DNA of 64,000 bases. Source: CAVVXN01 sp963772585. Its GTDB lineage: Bacteria > Planctomycetota > PLA2 > JAEUHO01. A program made the position numbers and the translations under genes. The notes under the pieces were generated by a model that searched no databases, was not told the origin of the DNA, and saw nothing but the letters and a program-made list of their open reading frames with translations. How positions within the stretch are numbered: position 1 is the first letter of the stretch; each line of letters starts with the position of its first letter. Location of the stretch: assembly GCA_963772585.1 (NCBI GenBank), contig CAVYXV010000010.1, positions 434,001-498,000 on the forward strand. Reading direction: 5' to 3'. This document shows, piece by piece, positions 1 to 7,371 of the stretch.

Positions 1-1
1 G

Positions 2-100
2 CTCGGAGAGCGGGGGCTGCTGCTGCCGTCGGGCAACCAGGTGACGGACGACGACGTCCAACGGGTGATCGAAGCCGTGACCGGAGGGAACCGCGCATGA
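2..100 (+). CDS. 3' end of a DegT/DnrJ/EryC1-type aminotransferase (partial)
   Basis: Only the last 32 codons are inside the window, closing with TGA at 98-100. The tail reads LPSGNQVTDDDVQRVIEAV, which resembles the conserved C-terminus of PLP-dependent sugar aminotransferases of the DegT/DnrJ/EryC1/StrS family, where a short LPS/PxH stretch precedes a helix ending in I/V-E-A-L/V. The stop overlaps the ATG of the next gene (ATGA), so the two are translationally coupled. With the epimerase downstream, a role in making an amino or deoxy sugar nucleotide for the cell surface is inferred. Too little is visible to be certain of the family. Confidence 0.5.
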   Translation, partial: LGERGLLLPSGNQVTDDDVQRVIEAVTGGNRA

Positions 101-1161
101 CGAACGCGTCCATGAGCCCGCTGGCCCCGCCGCGGGTCCTGGTGGCCGGCGGAGGAGGCTTCGTCGGCAGCGCCCTGGTGCGGATCCTGGCGGAGCGCGG
201 ACACTCCGTGGTCGTCCTCGATAATTTCTTCAGCGGCGTGCGGGCCAACGTGGAGGGGCTGGGGCCCCGGGTGCGCGTCGTCGAGGGCGACGCCCTGGAC
301 GAGGAAGGCCTGCGCCGCCTGTTCGCCGCGGAGCGACCGGAGCAGGTCTACAACCTCGTCGGCGACACGTTCGTGCCCTCGGCCTACCTGCACCCCCGGC
401 GCTTCTTCCGCACGAACGTCGAGGCGTGCCTGGAGCTGCTGATGGCCGCGGCGGAGTTCGGCGTGCGCCGCATGCTCTACGTCTCCTCGACCGAGGTGTA
501 CGGCCGGGCGGCGGTGCAACCGATCGACGAGGAGGCACGGCTCCACCCCGTGAGCACCTACGCGGTCAGCAAGCTCGCCGCGGACCAGCTCTGCGCGACG
601 TTTCACCGGGAGCACGGCGTTCCGGTCGTCGTGGCCCGCATCTTCAACGCGTACGGTCCGCGCGAGACGCAGCCGTACGTGGTGCCCGAGATCGTCCGGC
701 AGCTCTTCCGCGGGCCCGTCGTCCGCCTGGGCGACGCGACCACGCGCCGGGACTTGACGTACGTGGACGACACGGCCCGCGGCCTCCTCGCGCTCATGGC
801 CTCCGACCTGCCCGACGGCGAGGCGTTCCACGTGGGCAGCGGACGGGCCCACGAGATCGCCGAGGTGGCCCGCACGTGCGGCCGCCTCCTCGGCTACGAC
901 GACGTGCGGATCGAGGAGGATCCCCGCCGGCTCCGGCGCTGCGAGGTGGAGGAGTTCCGCTGCGACGCGGGGCGCCTCGTCGCCGCCACCGGGTGGCGGC
1001 CGGAGGTCGCCCTGGAGGACGGACTCCGCCGGACCCTCGCCTGGTACGAGGCCCACGGCCGCTCGTGGTCGTGGGAGGCGTGGTGCCCGGACGGCGTCAC
1101 GATCGACCCGCGGCAGAGCCGCCGCGGTCGGGAGACTCCTGCCCGAGCAGCATCCGGCTGA
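97..1161 (+). CDS. NAD-dependent epimerase/dehydratase (extended SDR), sugar-nucleotide modifying
   Basis: 354 aa, the usual length for an extended short-chain dehydrogenase acting on nucleotide sugars. The N-terminal Rossmann motif GGGGFVG lies near residues 18-24 and an acidic residue follows the second strand (VVLDNFFSG). The catalytic set is present: SST in YVSSTEVYG, then Y-AVSK as the YxxxK motif. RIFNAYGPRE and the RDLTYVDDTARGLL segment are typical of UDP-glucose 4-epimerase or dTDP-glucose dehydratase relatives. The ATG overlaps the stop of the upstream aminotransferase and has GGAGGG about 7 nt before it. The 3' end overlaps the convergent PP-loop gene by 65 bp. The exact substrate cannot be read from the sequence. 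Confidence 0.88.
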   Translation: MTNASMSPLAPPRVLVAGGGGFVGSALVRILAERGHSVVVLDNFFSGVRANVEGLGPRVRVVEGDALDEEGLRRLFAAERPEQVYNLVGDTFVPSAYLHPRRFFRTNVEACLELLMAAAEFGVRRMLYVSSTEVYGRAAVQPIDEEARLHPVSTYAVSKLAADQLCATFHREHGVPVVVARIFNAYGPRETQPYVVPEIVRQLFRGPVVRLGDATTRRDLTYVDDTARGLLALMASDLPDGEAFHVGSGRAHEIAEVARTCGRLLGYDDVRIEEDPRRLRRCEVEEFRCDAGRLVAATGWRPEVALEDGLRRTLAWYEAHGRSWSWEAWCPDGVTIDPRQSRRGRETPARAASG

Positions 1162-2599
1162 GCGAGGCCGTGCGGGCGAGACCTCCGGCATAGGACGACG
1201 GCGGCTCCTCGGGGAACGTCTCCGCATAGAGGGCGGCCACGCGGTCGCGGTACGCCGAGTCCACGAACCGGAGCCAGCCCTTCCGGTAGCCCGGCGCCGG
1301 GCCGACGACGAGGCTGCGGTGACGGCGGCGGAGCGCGCGGAACGCATCGAGCGCGCGCCACCGTCCGACCGGGGAGGCGTTCTTCGGTAGCCGGCTCCAG
1401 ACCGTCGCGGTGGAGACCTCGCGGAGCGCGCGCACGACCTGCGCGTGGAGGCGCCACCGGACCTTGTCGTCCGGCGACGCGTTCCGGTCGAAGGGCTCCC
1501 GTGCGGTCGCCTGCCACCCGCGAACGCGCGGCAGCAGGCGGAGCAGGTCGATGCCCATCTCCGCGGGGTCGCCGCCCACGGCGAGGGCGTCGAGCGCGGT
1601 TCGCAGGCACTGGCTGCATGCGCTGCACGCCGCCTGGTCGCGACGCGCGCGCCAACAGGAGTACTGGAGGCCGCGGAGATCCGGGTAGCGGGTCCAGAGG
1701 AGACGCTGCACCTGCGCGCTGTGGAGCGCCGACGTGAGCGAGCCGAAGCGCATGCCGGCACCGCGCGCCTCCGCGTCGAGGGCGACGAGGGTGGGCACGG
1801 CGTACATGAAGTGGGGGTGCTGGAGGATCCCGCCGGGCCGCGCCGTCGTCTCGGAGACCTCGTTCTCCGAGGCGAGGAAGGCGTGGCCGCAGTCGAGCGC
1901 CGCCGCCACGACCCAGAGGGCCGCGGTGTAGAGCAGCGTGTCCGTCACCTCGTTGACGTAGAAGGCATGACCCCGACGGCGGCTGAAGTCGTTCTCCCAC
2001 ATGCTCCTCGCGTCGGAGGTGACCTCCACCAGTCGGACGGGCCGCCGCTCGACCACGTCCCGGAGCACCTGCCGGCGCCGCGCGCTGACGTGGTCCTCCA
2101 ACGGCGGCAGCGGCGAGGTCACGCTCACCAGGACGACGTCTTCGGCGAGCTCGGTCAGGAGACCCACGTGCAACAGGCTGTCCTTGCCCCCGCTGAAGGA
2201 GACGGCGCATCCGCGGGGAGGTCGGCCGGCGGGGGCGGGGGGTTGGACCCGCTCCACCGTCTCGATGGTCACGGGCGGTGCCGGAGGAGAGGACTCCTGG
2301 GCGAGCCCCTGGTTCTCCGCGCCCTGACGCGCCATCCGCTGGAAGAGCCGGCGCGCGGGAGCGTCGAGGGGGTAGAGCAGGCGCACCCGACAGGGGGCGA
2401 GGAGGGCCCACTGCAGGTGGAGGACGAGGGGGGGGAGGAGGGCCACGATGCGCCGGGGGACGCGATCCAGGGGCACCGACGGCGGGAACGCCAGCTCGAA
2501 CGACGTGCGCCGGTAGAGTCCGCTGGACGGGCGCTGGTCGAATCCGAGCACGATCCGGGATCCCTCGACCCGGGGCGGATGGACGTCGATTTCCTGCAT
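1097..2599 (-). CDS. PP-loop ATPase of the adenine-nucleotide alpha-hydrolase superfamily
   Basis: 500 aa from the ATG at 2599, which has GGGTGGA just upstream; the frame stays open further upstream but lacks a better start. The signature SFSGGKDS at residues 134-141 is the PP-loop of ATP-pyrophosphatases (QueC, asparagine synthase and tRNA-thiolation relatives), which adenylate a substrate. A CSACSQC cluster near residue 330 could bind zinc or an iron-sulfur cluster, as in QueC-like enzymes. Residues 1-130 have no family I recognise. A QueC-like role is possible, but no queuosine or deazapurine genes are nearby, so the substrate stays open. The gene is convergent with, and overlaps, the epimerase. 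Confidence 0.7.
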   Translation of the reverse strand: MQEIDVHPPRVEGSRIVLGFDQRPSSGLYRRTSFELAFPPSVPLDRVPRRIVALLPPLVLHLQWALLAPCRVRLLYPLDAPARRLFQRMARQGAENQGLAQESSPPAPPVTIETVERVQPPAPAGRPPRGCAVSFSGGKDSLLHVGLLTELAEDVVLVSVTSPLPPLEDHVSARRRQVLRDVVERRPVRLVEVTSDARSMWENDFSRRRGHAFYVNEVTDTLLYTAALWVVAAALDCGHAFLASENEVSETTARPGGILQHPHFMYAVPTLVALDAEARGAGMRFGSLTSALHSAQVQRLLWTRYPDLRGLQYSCWRARRDQAACSACSQCLRTALDALAVGGDPAEMGIDLLRLLPRVRGWQATAREPFDRNASPDDKVRWRLHAQVVRALREVSTATVWSRLPKNASPVGRWRALDAFRALRRRHRSLVVGPAPGYRKGWLRFVDSAYRDRVAALYAETFPEEPPSSYAGGLARTASLSRMLLGQESPDRGGSAAGRS

Positions 2600-2969
2600 T
2601 CCACCCGGTTCTACCGCCCCGCAGGGAGGGAAGCCGAGATCGGCGTAGGCGCCGCCGGGCGCCGCCCCGAACGGTGGCGCCGGGCCGGCCCGCCTCCAGG
2701 GCCTCCTGGAGGGAGGGGAGGACGAAGACGTCGGCCTCTCCCCGGTGCGGCGCGATCGCGGGGACGGCGCCCGGCAAGGCCCCCGTCTCCGCGAGGCCCC
2801 GGTTCGACCGCGGGAGCGGCCCCGTCCCCGATCCGGCGGGCGCAAGACGCCACGCGGCGGAGGAGGGGGTCGCACCCCGCCGCCCGCACGTGCGCGCGGA
2901 CGTAGGTGTCGTGGAGGCTGTGGGCACCGAACGGGTTCCGCCCCGGCCGGTCGACGCGGCGACCTCGCG
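2600..2969 (-). other. Gene-free by ORF criteria, but with coding-like codon use in shifting frames
   Basis: No complete ORF fits between the PDZ-repeat gene and the PP-loop gene, both on the minus strand. Reading the minus strand from 2969, strong G/C third-position bias is visible first in one frame (a stretch with NPFGAHSLHDTYVRAHVRAAG), then in a second (EADVFVLPSLQEALE), then in the frame that runs into the PP-loop gene (AYADLGFPPCGAVEPGG). None has a usable start. The ADVFVLPSL phrase resembles family-4 glycosyltransferases, but the surroundings do not. This may be a gene broken by indels or a decayed remnant. Confidence 0.3.
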
Positions 2970-5252
2970 TCACCGGTCCACGAAGAGGCCGTAGAGCGGG
3001 GACGCCGCGGGGTCCTTCTCGCGGTACGCGCCGGTGGCGCGCGCGACGTCGTTCTCGCGGTCCGCGGAGTAGGCGTCCCGGCCGCCGCCCAGGTCGAGCA
3101 GCGCGCTGAAGGAGAACACCTTGTCCGCGTCGTAGTGGTACTGGTTTCCGCCGCCGCGGCCCTGCACGGCGCCGCCGGCGCCCGAGTAGCGGTCGTCGCC
3201 ATGGAGGTCGACGAGCAAGGCGATCGCCTGCATGGAGGCGCCGCCCTGCGCGAGGCCGTCCGCGCGGTAGGCGTCGTTGCCGGCGCGGTCGAGGAGTAGA
3301 CCGACGGACTCGTCCCACGTCCCCGCCTGACTGGCCGCCGTCATGGACCAGTAGGTGTCGTCGCCCGCGTCGTCCACCAGCACCCCGACCGCCTGGTGGG
3401 CGGCGAAGGCCTGGCCGTAGCGGTTGCCGTGGTAGAGGTCGTTTCCCGCGGCGTCGTGGAGGATCCCGATCCCGAAGTAGTACCCGCCCGCCTGGCTGAA
3501 CTCGCCGGCGACGTAGCGGTCGTTCCCGCCGAGATCGTAGATGGCGCCGAGCCCTCCGGCGGCGTAGGCGCGGACGCCGACCCCGAAGCCCTGGCTCATG
3601 CCCACGTACACCGCGGGCGTGGCGTAGACCGAGCCGAAGTGCGGACCGTCGGCGACGTACAGGTCGTTGCCGCCCGAGTCCAGGATCATGCCGAGGCCGC
3701 GCGGGCCGCCGACCCCCTCGACCAGTTTCTCGCCGCGGTAGACGTCGGACCCGCCGCCATCCACCACGAGCCCCACGCCCCAGAATCCGCAACCGATGCC
3801 CCAGCCCGACGCCTCTCCGGTGCACTCGTAGACGTCGTTTCCGCCCCGGTCGAGGAGCACGCCGATCCCCAGCAGGCCCGCGCCCACCGAGAACGCGCCC
3901 GACGACGTGTAGACGTCGTCGCCCGCCCGGTCGTCGAGCCAGGAGAGACCCATGAGGGCCGTGGCCGGGCCGTCGAACCCCCCCGCGGACTCGTGCCGGT
4001 CGTCGCCGGCGAGATCGATCACGAGGCGCAGCGGCGCCGCAAGCGGAGCGTCGTGCGCCGGGTACTCGTAGCGATCGTCGCCGCCGACGTCGTAGACGGC
4101 GGCCACGCGGTCCATGACGTAGCGGTTGGCCCCCTTCCCGCCGACGACGGCGAGTCGCCCGAGGGGGTCGGTTCCGAACCAGAGGACGTCGCCTTCGGGA
4201 ACCGCCGCCCGGACGTTTGCGGGCACGTTCTCGAGCGGCGCGTCCCCGGCGTGGGGCGTCGCCTCTCGTTCCCACGCCCCGGGCGCGAGCCGAAGCAGCA
4301 CGAGCGCGTCGCGGATCCGATCCGCGGCGTGGGGACCCACGCGGTCGCCGAGGACCCGGACGTGGTCGTCGGCGCGGTCGTCGTAGATGTAGACGGAGTC
4401 CCGGAGCGTCTGCAGGAGCGCGAGGACCTGGGGGAGGACCTCGCGTCCTTCGGACAGCCGCCGCGCGGCCTCCTCGACCGCCCCCTCTCCGGCCGGGGGC
4501 AGGTCGAGCACGCCGCGGATCAGCGCCGCAAGCTCCCCGACCCCGCCGCCCGCCGCGGGGCGGGCGAGGGCGTCCACCTCGGCCTCCACGGCGTCCACGG
4601 AGAGGGGGCGCCGGAAGGTCTTCACGACGGCGGGGAGCGCGTTGGGGTCGAGCGCCTCCTCCTGCATCGCCGCGAGCCGGACGAGCAGCGCGTCGAGGCC
4701 TCCGCCGACGCCGGGCATCCCCTCGCGCTCGCCGAGGGCGGCCGCGGCCTCGAGGATCGTCGTCTCGAAGGCTCCCTTCGTCGCGGGCGGGACGGTACGG
4801 CCGCCCAGTCCGCGACCGACCGTGCCCGTCCACTCGGACCGGCGGCCGAGACGGACCCGGACCTCGAATGGATCGCCGCCCGGCCCGCCCTTCGGGACCG
4901 CGCTCTCCGCGCTGGCGTCGGGGGATCGCCGCAGCACCAGCACGACCTCGTCGCCCGGGCGCTTCGCCTTCACGGCCTTCTCGAAGCCGGCGGCGTCCAC
5001 CGTCTCGCCGTCGATCGAGACGAGGTTGTCGCCGCGGCGGATGCCGGTCTTCTCCGCCTCGAAGCCCCGCCCGCCGAGCGGTCCGGGGGCGATCCAGCCG
5101 ACGACCGGCCCGTCCTTCGTGTCGCGAACGGAGAGTCCGAGGAAGGGGGCGTCCTCGGGCGGCGAGGCGCCCTCCTCCTCGCCGGCGTGAAGAGATGGGA
5201 GGACGCCGAGGAGCGCCAGGACGACGAGGACGGTCGGGGCGACGCGCGGCAT
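2970..5252 (-). CDS. Secreted PDZ-domain protein with GGNDxY tandem repeats (beta-helix-like)
   Basis: 760 aa from the ATG at 5252. A signal peptide (residues 1-23, ending LHA) is followed by a PDZ-like domain at about 30-110, with LVSIDGETVDAAGF as the carboxylate-loop region. Residues of about 120-350 look alpha-helical. The C-terminal half repeats a unit of roughly 35-45 aa built around D-x-GGNDxY: GGDDRYEYPA, GGNDVYECTG, GGSDVYRGEK, GGNDLYVADG, GGNDRYVAGE, AGNDLYHGNR, AGDDTYWSMT, HGDDRYSGAG. The regular G-G-N/D-D-x-Y spacing suggests a right-handed beta-helix or calcium-binding roll outside the cytoplasm. Function unknown. The small cupin remnant lies directly upstream. Confidence 0.75.
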   Translation of the reverse strand: MPRVAPTVLVVLALLGVLPSLHAGEEEGASPPEDAPFLGLSVRDTKDGPVVGWIAPGPLGGRGFEAEKTGIRRGDNLVSIDGETVDAAGFEKAVKAKRPGDEVVLVLRRSPDASAESAVPKGGPGGDPFEVRVRLGRRSEWTGTVGRGLGGRTVPPATKGAFETTILEAAAALGEREGMPGVGGGLDALLVRLAAMQEEALDPNALPAVVKTFRRPLSVDAVEAEVDALARPAAGGGVGELAALIRGVLDLPPAGEGAVEEAARRLSEGREVLPQVLALLQTLRDSVYIYDDRADDHVRVLGDRVGPHAADRIRDALVLLRLAPGAWEREATPHAGDAPLENVPANVRAAVPEGDVLWFGTDPLGRLAVVGGKGANRYVMDRVAAVYDVGGDDRYEYPAHDAPLAAPLRLVIDLAGDDRHESAGGFDGPATALMGLSWLDDRAGDDVYTSSGAFSVGAGLLGIGVLLDRGGNDVYECTGEASGWGIGCGFWGVGLVVDGGGSDVYRGEKLVEGVGGPRGLGMILDSGGNDLYVADGPHFGSVYATPAVYVGMSQGFGVGVRAYAAGGLGAIYDLGGNDRYVAGEFSQAGGYYFGIGILHDAAGNDLYHGNRYGQAFAAHQAVGVLVDDAGDDTYWSMTAASQAGTWDESVGLLLDRAGNDAYRADGLAQGGASMQAIALLVDLHGDDRYSGAGGAVQGRGGGNQYHYDADKVFSFSALLDLGGGRDAYSADRENDVARATGAYREKDPAASPLYGLFVDR

Positions 5253-5292
5253 GACTCTCCTCCTGCTCTTCGAGCGAGGATACGTCGCCCTG

Positions 5293-5472
5293 CTACAGGA
5301 CCCGCACCTCGTCCCGTTCGTTCGGCACGAGGCAGAGGAACTCGAACGGCTCGTCGCCCTCGGCGACGTCGTCGTGCGGGGTCTCGTCCGGCCCCAGGAG
5401 CACCTGCCGGGACGTGGACGTTCCCGCCATGACCGTCTCGAGGGGAAGATCGCGGGCGTGCTTGACGGCCAT
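5293..5472 (-). pseudogene. Internally deleted small cupin protein (59 aa remnant)
   Basis: A 59-codon ORF from ATG 5472 to TAG 5293-5295, with strong G/C third-position bias. Residues 1-33 (MAVKHARDLPLETVMAG, then TSRQVLLGPDETPH) read like the start of a single-domain cupin of about 110 aa. Residues 34-59 (DDVAEGDEPFEFLCLVPN) read like the end of the same fold, where the last strands precede the C-terminus. The two halves join in frame, with the middle barrel strands and the metal-binding histidine motifs missing. It is either an in-frame deletion remnant or a collapsed assembly. A functional cupin is unlikely. The family call rests on recognition of the two ends. Confidence 0.55.
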
Positions 5473-5605
5473 GACGGGGCTCCTGCCTCGAATCCGGGGC
5501 AGACTACTCCTTCTCGATGGGGAGGACGCGCGGGACCGTGCCGACGACCGCGTGCCTCGATGCGCGGCGGGAGACCGAGTCCGCCCGCCTCGACCCCGCG
5601 TGCGA

Positions 5606-7261
5606 TCACCCCAGCGCCAGGACCACGACGCGCCCGGCGATCGTGGCGAGCACGGTCGCCGGGGCGTACGCCGCCGCGTAGGCGATCGCCACCTCGCTGC
5701 CGCCCGTGATCCGCTGGAGCGTGTTGAGGGCCCCGGAGGACGTCATGCCCCCGCTCACGCTGCCCCATGCCTCGACGGGGCTGAGACCCAGGAGGCGGCA
5801 GGCGGCGACCAGGCTGAGCAGCACGGGGAACACGGCGATCACCACCCCGGCCGCGATCACCGGCAGAAGGGTGGCCGGATCCACCACCCCCAACTCGTGA
5901 CCGGCGATCGTGCCCGCCTCCGCGATGAAGAGCAGGATGCCCAGATCGCGCACGAGTTGCCGGGCGGCCCGGGGCACGTGCGTGGTGAACGGACCGATCC
6001 GGTGGAAGCGACCGAGGAGGACGCCCGCGATCAAGAGACCGCCTGCGATGCCGACGGCGACGTCGATGCCGAAGGCGTGGATGCGGAGCCGCCCGAGCAG
6101 CAGACCGAGGAAGATGCCGCCCGCGTACACCGCGATGTCCGTCTCGTGCGTGGGGCGCTCGAGCCGGCCCAGCACGGCCGCGGCGTGTCGCGTGGCGCTG
6201 CGCCGGCCGATCACCTCCACCACGTCGCCGCGCTGGAGGACGAAGTCCGCCGCGGGTTCGAGGTGCACGCCGCCGCGGTCCACGCCGACGACGAGCGTGC
6301 CCGTCCGGCTCGGCAGCGCGAGGTCGCGGAGCGGCTGCCCGACGGCGCCGCGCGCGAGGACGGCGATGCGCCGCGGGGCGGGCATGCGCTCGCGGAGCAC
6401 CTGGTCTTCCACCTCCGGTCCGAACAGCTTCTCGAACGCCTGCAGCGCGACCACCGAGCCCCGCGCCAGGACGTGGTCGCCGCGCGCGAGGCGCGTGTCG
6501 GCGCGGACGGCGACGACGTCGTGGCCGTGGAGGAGGCGCGTGATCCAGCACCCCGTGCGCCCCGTCACGTCCAACTCCTGGAGCGGCCGGTCGCAGATCT
6601 CGTCGCGCCGGACCTCGAACGCCCGGGTCTGCTCCGTGCCGTCGCCCTCGGCGCCGTCGGGGAGGGCCATGCGTTCCGCGTCGTCGGCGAGGTCCACCCC
6701 ACGGGCGCGGGGGAGGAACTGGGCGAGGATGACCAGCGCGACGAGCCCCACGGGGTAGGAGGCGGCGAACGCGATCGTCACGGTGCCGATCTCGCGGTGC
6801 GCGTCGAGGACGGCCTCCACGGAGGCGGCGTAGGTCGGCGCGCTGGAGATGCCGCCCGCCAGCGTGCCCGCCACGAGGTCGGCCCCCAGTCCGAAGAGGG
6901 GGGCGATGGCGACCGCGCAGAGCACCGCCAGCACGTTCACGAGGAGCCCCACGGCCACGAAGCGCCACGCCCGTCCCGACCGGAACGCGCCGAAGAACCG
7001 CGGTCCGGCGTCGAATCCGACGGAGTAGATGAAGAGCGCGAACCCCAGCGCCCCGAGCGACACGGTTCCTTCCTGGGTGAAGACCGACGAGCCCACGTCG
7101 AAGCCGAGGGCGCCGGCCAGGCCGCCGACGAGGATCGTGCCTCCTGCGGGCCCGAACGAGACGCCCCGCCAGCTCACCCGCCCCAGGGTGTACCCCACGG
7201 TGACGATGAGCATCATCCCCGCGAGGGGAAAGGCGTTCAGTCGTTCGACGAGCGCGTGCAC
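5606..7261 (-). CDS. AspT/YidE/YbjL-family antiporter-like membrane transporter
   Basis: 551 aa from GTG 7261. It has the two-half architecture of the aspartate:alanine exchanger family. An N-terminal membrane half (about residues 1-190) contains FALFIYSVGFDAGPRFF and a GGISSAPTYAASVEA loop. A central soluble part (about 200-360) has two TrkA-C-like domains (for example VVEVIGRRSATRHAA). A second membrane half (about 370-551) contains the related GSVSGGMTSSGALNT loop. The repeated G-G-x-S/T-S motifs mark the inverted duplication. Substrate unknown; exchange of small anionic metabolites is inferred from the family. A TATCTT box 7 nt before the GTG suggests a leaderless mRNA. Confidence 0.85.
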   Translation of the reverse strand: MHALVERLNAFPLAGMMLIVTVGYTLGRVSWRGVSFGPAGGTILVGGLAGALGFDVGSSVFTQEGTVSLGALGFALFIYSVGFDAGPRFFGAFRSGRAWRFVAVGLLVNVLAVLCAVAIAPLFGLGADLVAGTLAGGISSAPTYAASVEAVLDAHREIGTVTIAFAASYPVGLVALVILAQFLPRARGVDLADDAERMALPDGAEGDGTEQTRAFEVRRDEICDRPLQELDVTGRTGCWITRLLHGHDVVAVRADTRLARGDHVLARGSVVALQAFEKLFGPEVEDQVLRERMPAPRRIAVLARGAVGQPLRDLALPSRTGTLVVGVDRGGVHLEPAADFVLQRGDVVEVIGRRSATRHAAAVLGRLERPTHETDIAVYAGGIFLGLLLGRLRIHAFGIDVAVGIAGGLLIAGVLLGRFHRIGPFTTHVPRAARQLVRDLGILLFIAEAGTIAGHELGVVDPATLLPVIAAGVVIAVFPVLLSLVAACRLLGLSPVEAWGSVSGGMTSSGALNTLQRITGGSEVAIAYAAAYAPATVLATIAGRVVVLALG

Positions 7262-7268
7262 CCCGCAG

Positions 7269-7274
7269 AAGATA
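7269..7274 (-). promoter_or_regulatory. -10-like element TATCTT of the AspT-like transporter gene
   Basis: On the minus strand TATCTT is followed by 7 nt and then the GTG start at 7261. A start site 6-8 nt after the hexamer would fall on or next to the start codon. No Shine-Dalgarno sequence is present, consistent with a leaderless transcript. One of eight similar cases in this window. Confidence 0.4.
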
Positions 7275-7371
7275 GCGTCAGGCCGGACACCGTGCTTCCC
7301 CCGCTGCGAGGCGGTGGGAACGGCCGGGAGGCGACGCGTACCGCATCCGGACGGACCGGGCCCCGTCGGCG

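Noticed and set aside
2970..6968. 1332-codon reading of the PDZ-repeat gene with a start at 6968
   Set aside because: The added N-terminus overlaps the transporter gene and reads as Arg/Pro-rich noise; the signal peptide at 5252 marks the true start.
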